DNA of 64,000 bases from contig BQMF02000165.1 in the NCBI GenBank assembly GCA_027922465.2, forward strand, positions 124,001 to 188,000, written 5' to 3'. The notes beneath the pieces are model-generated. The model made no database searches. It was not told the DNA's origin and worked only from the letters and a program-made list of their open reading frames with translations. This document shows, one piece after another, positions 57,099-64,000 of the stretch. This DNA is from Turritopsis dohrnii (Eukaryota; Cnidaria; Hydrozoa; Anthoathecata; Oceaniidae). Positions within the stretch are counted from its first letter, which is position 1. Each line of letters starts with the position of its first letter. The position numbers and the translations under genes were made by a program.

Positions 57099-58900
57099 TT
57101 ATTTTTCAACGCCATTTTCTGCCAATTTACAAGTGTTATACGATTTTTCTCTGTTAATGTTCTTCCAGTTATTGAAGATGTTCCGGATTGTTTCGTATCG
57201 GGGAAACTCCCATTTCTTGTTTCCCAAAAACACAGCTTTCAATGGGCGGCCTAGAATGTCATGAACAGGAAAATCATCAACATCCGTTTCGGCTTCTTTG
57301 TGTTTCAAAAATACGCAATCTGTCACACCGTACTTTTGCTGTAAACAGTCAATTCTCAAGGCTGCAACGTAATCGCCTTCGTCCAAAGATCCAGTCAGGA
57401 ATCGGTTCGTTGCTCTTCTAATAAAAAGCAATGACTTCTTTTTAATCTGACACAGACAAGCAAACCACTTCCTGACTACTTCCTCGTCCATATTTGGTGG
57501 ATTTACAAATCCCAATGTACTTTCAGGAGAAAGATTGTTTCACCTTCATCAGTATTGCTCGTTTCAGGTGCATCCTCTGGTTCTTCTTCTTCACTTTCTT
57601 CACGTTTCTCCAGGTCCTCTTTCCCATCAAAATCCATTTGTAACTCTTCAACGCCATCATCACTTTCTGTTATCTTGCTCTTCCTGTTTCCTTTTTTCTT
57701 GGTCTTGTTATTATTTTTCTTCTTTCTTGCGCTCTAGTTCTTCGAGAAAGGACTGTGATGACCTACATATTCAAAAAATGGATAATTCAATAAATAGATA
57801 ATAATTCAATTTTAACACACGCAAATGAATAGAAATGCTCACCTTCCCTCGTAGGTCCAGCTTTTTACGCTTTGGTTTTTCTTTATTGACTGGTCCTTTG
57901 ACCTTATCTAAAAACAAATCTTCGAAGCTCTTATGTTGTGGTGTTGGAGTAGATGTAACTGGCTCCAGTTTCCATCCATTTGGAACCCAACTAAGGCCAG
58001 GTGGTGCAACATGTGGATGAGGTCCAAGCAGCCGAATTACTGCGTCACTGTCCCTTTCACATTGATTTGGCGTTGATGGAAGAATTGCTGGTACATGTAC
58101 TGAAAAATCTGTATCAACACTATCGTTTCCATTGCTTATTAAGTTGGCTTTTATGTCTGGAACTCCAACGGCTTCATCAACCTCACTAAATGGAATTGAA
58201 ATTCTTATATAGCATGTGTGCACAGACAGGTCATACATTTTTATACTTACCCTTCAATGAGCTTATCCTAATTGAGTTCTTGACCAGATCTTTTCCACAC
58301 CTCATATTGTTGGACAAGTCTTTGATCTAGCCTTTCCTTCGGATATTTCCTTCAATCAACAAGAAAAATGCCTGAAATGGCAAAAGGATATTGATTAGAG
58401 GATTTGACAAAATTTATAAGACATAAAAGAAAGCCAATTTAACCTGTTTTTAAAAATCTGTTCTTCACATTTTATTCCTTCATCCCAATTGTCCATATTT
58501 TGCATAGCTGGTTTACAAAGTCAGATTTGGTGAGCTGATGTTTAGGTCTTGCAATAACTCTTCTCATTTCCTTTTCAGAAGTCCAAAACAGCAAATACTT
58601 CTGTTTCCATCCGACCTTAAAGAAACACATGATAAAATGACACAAAAACTTTATAAGTGTTCTCCACAAGCACGCACACACACATATAAAAAGTGCATAC
58701 CATTTTCAGATTTCCCGTAAAATGTGTTGGGAAGTGCTTGATCTGTCTTCCGTGATGACTGCCAATTTTTGCCCTTGAATATTATCAAGGGATCGAGGAC
58801 TTTTCCGGCAGCGTTACTCACAGCAAGTACCATAATGTTTTCTCTTCCTGCACCAAAGCCAATGCTCATGAAATTTTTGTTATCAAGGCTTTTAGAAGGC
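57099..58900 (-). pseudogene. Decayed multi-exon DDE_1 (pogo/CENP-B-type) transposase
   Basis: On the minus strand one exon (about 58693-58890) reads FMSIGFGAGRENIMVLAVSN, then AAGKVLDPLIIFKGKNW and ALPNTFYGKSENG, the middle of a DDE_1 domain, ending at GGTATGC. A second piece (58478-58635) has KHQLTKSDFVNQLCKIW, the post-catalytic helical region. The segment that should carry the second and third acidic residues (LLLDGH-like) is absent. Then come 57840-58238 (HVAPPGLSWVPNGWKLEPV), an acidic region (57530-57700) and a C-terminal piece (57099-57515, FIRRATNRFLTGSLDEGDY). GT/AG-like edges lie at several junctions. Deletion of the catalytic core and frame breaks make it a pseudogene. Confidence 0.6.
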
Positions 58901-58919
58901 AAAGAAAGAAATAAAGAAA

Positions 58920-59730
58920 ATGAATGAGGTGAACAGCTGGTCGGAAGATAAGAACCTTTACCTAAATAGCAAGAAGACAAAGGTGATTCTTTTCTCGACT
59001 TCACAAATGTATAAAAGACAAAACGAAGTGATGCAAATCCATAGCCAAAATCAAAAACTTGATCGCATCACCAATATTAAAATTTTGGGAGTGCATTTCC
59101 ATCAACATCCGACATGGTGAGGTCATATCAACTCAGTAACGCAATGTTGTTAATTCTACCTTGAAGTCTGAAGATCTGAAAGTCACTTGCTCAAGCTCTG
59201 CTCCTTTTGATAATCAACTGCGGAACTGTGTTGCTCATGGCAGCCCTTCAGTACCTCCTAAGGAAACTACAGAAGCTCCAAAATGTTTCGACTGGCTTTG
59301 TGTATGGACGGCATGCCAGTGAGAACGACGTTATCAAATTGCAATGACTACCATACAAATTCCCTTTACTTGATAAAATGGCACACAAAGCTCTAAACAA
59401 CCCTTAATGGCCAACTTATCTTAGGTTAACAAAATCACGTCCACATGGAAGAAACCTTCGCTCAGAAATTGAACTCAAGAATAACATCGACCTGACTAAT
59501 GCTTTTGAGGGTTCCTTTGCCCAACAAGCTGGTGGTTGTTTTAATGACCTTCCAAACAACTTGAAAAACATTGAAAAATTTGCAATTTTTGTGGACAAAT
59601 GTTTTTCCTATTTTAATGATAATGTCATTGCTCGTCATCTTAATTCTCCTTATTTCTTAATTTATTCAAACTTAGTAAGTTATGTTGGTAGTATTTATAA
59701 TTATACGTTTTCTATATACATTATTGGTAA
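58920..59730 (+). pseudogene. CR1-like LINE RT C-terminal remnant
   Basis: The 66-codon frame (58920-59120) contains KKTKVILFSTSQM and ITNIKILGVHFHQHPTW, the RT palm-thumb end of CR1-like proteins. From 59160 on, relics of the C-terminal region continue in several frames with stops (FANNLKNIEKFAIF-like end near 59560-59600). It lies against the upstream side of the DDE_1 pseudogene in opposite orientation. Confidence 0.65.
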
Positions 59731-59734
59731 CACC

Positions 59735-60590
59735 ATGCATATATGTATCCCATTCGCTTTCTCTGTAAGAAGAACCATTTTGATGGATGCACGTAATATA
59801 TCGATTAAAAAAAACAAAAACAAAAAAACAATCAAATTCTTTTTATTTGTGCATCTAATTGCTGAATGACAGTGAGATTTTATTTTTACTTGGACAGCTA
59901 GTTTTGAGGTTATTGTTTTTGGGAAACTTTTACTTGTTATTTAACACAAATTTTCAACTACCTTAAAAGAAAGAGAGTTTCTACAGAATTTGCTAAAATT
60001 TAAATGTGCAAAAAATATGGCAAGTTGTCAACTACAATTATTTTTACCATTAAAATATTGACACTTGTTGGAAAGTCTTTTCGAGTTGGGGATTCACAAT
60101 ATAACAACCGAATAAAATCGCATACACAGTTTTTAGCAAGATTTTCAATATCAATCCATGCAAATAGCCCCTTAAATTGTATTCATGAGAATCCTAGAAA
60201 AAGTTTTTTTTCCTGGACTTTTCTTATTTCTTATCATTTGCAAAATAAGATTCTTAAACAGTTTTTTTGAGACTTTCATTCATTTGTGAAACTGATTACC
60301 TTCAAATCTCCTAACATTGGACAGCTCCCTTAACTTCAGGTCCAAAAAAAAAAAAAATTCCAGGACGAATCCAGGCTAGAAATGTGGACAAAAATCCTGG
60401 GATAATGGGCAAGCAAATGCTTATGAAAGATCAGCTGCTAACTGTGCTGGTCAACAAATAATCTTTCTAGTTGGTTTTATATACTGTCAGTTATAAATCT
60501 TATTATACTAATTCACGTTGTGTGCAACACATTTAACTTAGAGTGTGTTTGTTTTTCTGCTTTTTAACAGTCAAAATCTTCTTAACCATG
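59735..60590. other. Unassigned AT-rich DNA
   Basis: Short frames only (for example 60004-60270), no family recognised. Confidence 0.4.
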
Positions 60591-60599
60591 GTCATATAG

Positions 60600-61023
60600 C
60601 GGCGGTTAGACCACGCAAGACACATTCGCAATTAGTATAATAGCACGGGCATTTGACATCAGATGTTTTATGATCACGGGGAATCATTGCATTGCATCCC
60701 CAATCGAACGCAACGTTTTTGGGGAAATATCTCGAGAAGCAATAGGGATAACTGACGTTTTTAGGGTCAGCATTATGGGTGATAGGGTGACGCATCATTT
60801 GGGTCTAAAATTTATTTGGTACTGCGGATATGACGTCATCAAAATCTTTAATCGACGATATCTCTAGAAAGGTTGGTCAAAAATGATACCATACACTTTT
60901 TTTATCAGTTTTTCGAGCTCTACAACATGGGCAAACTTATTATTGTCAATTCTTCATTTTTATTTTTCGTGAACTGGACACATGCTGAACATGGGTGGCG
61001 AGCGACGCCACCTTGGCAGCTAG
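60600..61023 (+). mobile_element. Helitron 3' half
   Basis: Matches the alternative 3' half seen in 4394-5440 (TGACGTCATCAAAATCTTTA, TTTTTCGAGCTCTACAACAT). It ends with the hairpin GGTGGCGAGCGACGCCACC, then TTGGCAGCTAG. The compensated GGTGGC/GCCACC stem, compared with GGCGGC/GCCGCC elsewhere, keeps the pairing. The 5' end is missing. Confidence 0.65.
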
Positions 61024-62131
61024 CCTACATAATTAATAGCCAATTCTATGTCTGTTTGTCTGTCACGCAAAGTGGTTGGTGAGCTGTGTGAAAAATTATT
61101 TCTTATCTTTTGCGCTACGTCAGTGTGAGCCATTCCATTGAGACCCAAATAGAACGTGTCGTTTAGGGAAATTTATCTCTTTTTTTATTTAGGAAAAGGA
61201 TCCCATACATTTTTTGATCAGTTTTTCCAACGTGGGTAGACTTGTCATTGCCAATTCCTTAATTTTATTTTTCTTGAACTCAACACAGGCTGAGCATGGG
61301 TAGCAAGCCACGCCACCTTCAAGTCTCGAAATAATTTTTTGAGGACAGTCGGACAAAATGTCCGGTACATTTTAAATCTGGTTGGACATGTCCGGTAACC
61401 ATTACTTTCTGACATAATGAAATTGATTGTTGATAACACAAATAAATTACTTTTGCTTGAAAAATAAAAATCAAAACAACTAAGCAACAAACAGTATTTT
61501 ATAGTCTGTTATTGCTGCGGCTTTTTTCTTCGATAGAACTTTCGAGTTTGCCTTAGCACAATCAAATGAATGAATCTTTAATCGAATTGAATTTAATCCG
61601 ATTGAGCACCTGCCATTTTTATTTTTTAAAACGAAAGATTAACTGTATGCAGAAAAGGAAAGTTTCGTAACTTTTCAGAGTTTTTCACCAATCTAATTCG
61701 AAACGCTGCTATCTATATTTCCACGATGTATATTATTTGGAAGAGTATTAAAAATTGAAGTGAAAATTGGCCTTTATAGAAAAGAAGAAAAATTGCTATG
61801 ACGTAAACGTGCAATAGAATGAATTAAAAAAGATTACAACACTTTTCTAAGGTTACGTACGACTTTGCGTTTCATTTTCATTTGAAATTGATCGATCGAA
61901 AGATTATCATTCAAGTCCTTTTCAGATGATTTCCAATATAATCGTGGAAGAAAAATTTAACATTACAGACCTAACTATTTGTTGCAGCAGTGTTTGCGAA
62001 GTAAACTATCGCATGAAAACATGTCGGACAAAAAGTCAGGCCAGAACTGATGTCAGTCGGACAATTTTGAGTCTGGGTCGGACAATGTCCGATGTCCGAC
62101 CGCTATTTCGAGGCTTGACCTTGGCCGCTAG
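61024..62131 (+). mobile_element. Helitron split by a hAT-like element
   Basis: The 5' part resumes directly after the previous CTAG (CCTACATAATTAATAGCC). The 3' part is cut within the hairpin region at 61319 and resumes at 62118, ending TTGGCCGCTAG at 62131. It forms a head-to-tail series with its neighbours. Confidence 0.6.
61320..62117. mobile_element. hAT-like element, 5-bp TSD
   Basis: Ends CAAGTCTCGAAATA on the left and CAAGCCTCGAAATAGC inverted on the right. Clusters of GTCGGAC/TGTCCG motifs lie near both ends. The target duplication ACCTT lies at 61315-61319 and 62118-62122. CAAG...CTCGAAATA ends with 5-6 bp TSDs occur in a hAT subgroup, a recalled assignment. Non-coding, 798 bp. Confidence 0.65.
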
Positions 62132-62596
62132 TCTACATATTAATAGCCCACTCTCTGTCTGTTTGTTTGTTTGTTTGTCTGTCACCCAAAATGGTGGATG
62201 TAAGCCGTGACAGAAGTTATTTCTCTTTTTTTTTTTGTGCGATGTCAGTGTGAAGCCATTGCATTCAGACCCAAATGGAACACAAGGTTTAGGGAATATT
62301 ATCTCAATAAGCATAGGGATAAGTGATGTTTTTGGGGGTTCAGGATACAGGCAATGGGGTGGCATAAAATTTGCATCTACTTTTTTTGAGGACAGTTCTG
62401 TGACGTCATGAAAATATTTGATCAACGATATCTCTGTAATGGTTGATCATAGGAAAACGATCCCATACATTTTTTTTATCAGTTTTTCGAGTTCTACAAC
62501 ATGGGTAAACTTACATTGCCAATTCCTAAATTTTATTTTTCAAGAGCTCAAAGTAGGCTGAACATGGGTGACGAGCGCCGCCACCTTGTCAACTAG
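62132..62596 (+). mobile_element. Non-autonomous Helitron
   Basis: 5' TCTACATATTAATAGCCC immediately after the previous element's CTAG; 3' ACGAGCGCCGCCACCTTGTC, then AACTAG and T. The hairpin is degraded. Confidence 0.6.
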
Positions 62597-62698
62597 TCTG
62601 TATGATTATTATAAGTATATATTAAACAATTTCTGCTTAAGAAGCTAGTAGTATAAACAGTAGTATAAGTAACTATCTCTTATTTCATCAAGAATTAT

Positions 62699-62831
62699 TA
62701 TGGTAGTTTTAGAACCAGAAGAAAAAGCTAAGCAAGATGGAAGAATTGGTAGTGAAACTGTACTTGTTGATGTTCAAAGTCAATGTGGGACCATGAACAT
62801 TGGAATTGAAAGAATGGAGGTCTCCTCATAA
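62699..62831 (+). CDS. Small ORF or exon, unknown
   Basis: ATG frame of about 43 codons (MVVLEPEEKAKQDGRIGSET, then VLVDVQSQCGTMNIGIERME) with normal composition ending in TAA. An acceptor-like TTTCATCAAG precedes it. No family recognised; it may be a last exon or chance. Confidence 0.25.
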
Positions 62832-63534
62832 ACTTTTTTGTTATTCTTTGTCACTGTACTTACAGATCCTTTTGTAGCTCTGAAAACAATCAATATAATC
62901 TATTGAATTTCTTCATTCAATTTCTCTTTGATTTTTTTTAAAAACACTTGAAAGACATTGGACTTTACAATACCATTGTTTTCTCCTTCATCTTATTATT
63001 ACTTATTTTCACATTATTTTCACTCAATATATATATATTTTTTTTTTCAGCTGGAAAGTCAAAGCAATTTCAGTAGTATAAGAGCCAATACATGTGTTTG
63101 TAAAGGTGAATTAATTTCCATGTTGTATCTTATCCTAATCAAACATTCTAGCAAATTTGCGAATTTTTGATTTATAATTTATAATTCATAATTTATATTA
63201 TAATATAGTTTATAATATAATTTTGATTTGTAATTTACTAAATTTTGAATAGTAAGCATGGTAAAAATAATCTATGGATGTAATGTTATTTTGATAACAT
63301 TAATTTTGATAACAAGCGATATTAATGTTAACAAAAATAACGTAAATAAAACAAAAGAATAAACGATGAAACTCGATGGACACAGATACCACCATTTGGA
63401 ACCTTGTCACAGGTTTTCCAACAGTCCATTATTAACATTGACTACTGCGAGAAGAGTGTGCACCCCATGCAAGCTAAACACAACTTTCGACTATCCTCCA
63501 CTTAAACCTCCTTATGAATAACTGGTATTATTTT

Positions 63535-63600
63535 TACTTGAATGAAGGTGAGTATTTCACAAGAGAACTTTTGCCACTCATCAAGTCGATGTTAAATTTT
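63535..63600 (+). repeat. Third copy of the GTGAC-element core motif
   Basis: GAAGGTGAGTATTTC, then AGAGAACTTTTGCCACTC and TCAAGTCGATGTTAA, matching 46604-46660 and (inverted) 41950-42010. A GATAACAAGCGATATTAATG segment at about 63310 resembles the terminal region of the same group. Confidence 0.6.
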
Positions 63601-63639
63601 CCATTTGTGACCATCCACGGGAAAAAACTAACAATGGAA

Positions 63640-63860
63640 TTATAGATTATAGATTATAGATTATAGATAAGAAAACAATAGAAATTATAGATAAATCTAA
63701 TCTATAATCTATAATCTATAATTATCTATAATTATAGATTATCAATTATAGATTATCGATTATAGATTATAGATTATAGATTATCGATTATAGATTATCG
63801 ATTATAGATTATAGATTAATCTATAATCTGCAATCTAGTTTATAAGTTATAGATTCTATC
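63640..63860. repeat. TATAGAT palindromic satellite
   Basis: About 200 bp of AGATTATAGATTATCGATTA-like repeats in both orientations, self-complementary and able to form hairpins. Confidence 0.8.
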
Positions 63861-64000
63861 TAAACTATAACCTATGTCATCAATAGGCAAAATTCAAAAG
63901 CCCTTAGTTCTGCTTCGCGGTAAAGAGAGTCATGTCATGGGAACATAATATATGCCATATTATAATATGTGCGTATAGGTATACAGTTATCCGATCATCG

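Noticed and set aside
57535..57801. Ser/Phe-rich plus-strand ORF of 88 codons
   Set aside because: It is the antisense of the acidic, Lys/Glu-rich exon of the DDE_1 relic.

Overview
The window looks like intergenic DNA of an animal with an AT-rich, transposon-dense genome. The evidence is spliceable exons with GT..AG introns, poly(A)-tailed non-LTR retrotransposons, tRNA-derived SINEs, Helitrons and many terminal-inverted-repeat (TIR) elements. A cnidarian or similar early-branching marine invertebrate is my best guess from the style of the repeat families; this is inference and the species is not identifiable here. I see no convincing intact host gene, only short exon-like fragments. Almost all protein coding is transposon-derived and broken.

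Region by region. 1-12.9 kb: a patchwork of inverted and tandem duplications (arms at 962-1185/11860-12084 and 1220-3531/12086-12860), a PIF/Harbinger-like MITE, three head-to-tail non-autonomous Helitrons (3532-6271), a tRNA-Asn-derived SINE and a second tRNA-type SINE. 12.9-15.2 kb: a TA-flanked MITE carrying a nested element, a second copy of that nested element with a small acidic open frame, and a 22-bp minisatellite. 15.4-31.1 kb: a deep nest. A TIR element (15410-26549) holds a reverse transcriptase/restriction-like-endonuclease retrotransposon, a LINE tail and a mariner-like element. The mariner holds a full-length LINE and a gene-fragment-carrying TIR element. A Mutator-like MITE sits in its right terminus and itself holds an 8-bp-TSD element and a second RT/endonuclease copy. 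31.7-39 kb: a second LINE interrupted by another copy of the same Mutator-like MITE, itself interrupted by a TTAA-specific element.

39.5-47.7 kb: a palindrome with arms of about 810 bp, split by an element with GTGAC termini, and a second member of that GTGAC group with striking subterminal arrays. 48-54 kb: two tandem duplications, reverse-strand Helitrons and the C-terminal end of an unknown gene. 54-60 kb: a 2.3-kb TIR element, a decayed multi-exon CENP-B/pogo-type DDE transposase and a LINE RT remnant. 60.6-62.6 kb: more Helitrons, one split by a hAT-like element with a 5-bp target duplication. 62.6-64 kb: a tiny ORF and a TATAGAT-rich palindromic satellite.

The genes do not form a pathway. 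What makes the window useful is that insertions sit inside one another and several empty sites are also present, so target-site duplications and relative ages can be read directly. The most interesting protein is the RT fused to a CCHC motif and PD-(D/E)XK-like nuclease, present twice with target-primed insertion signatures. The most interesting non-coding signal is the group of GTGAC-ended elements that share a core motif but carry different subterminal repeat arrays.
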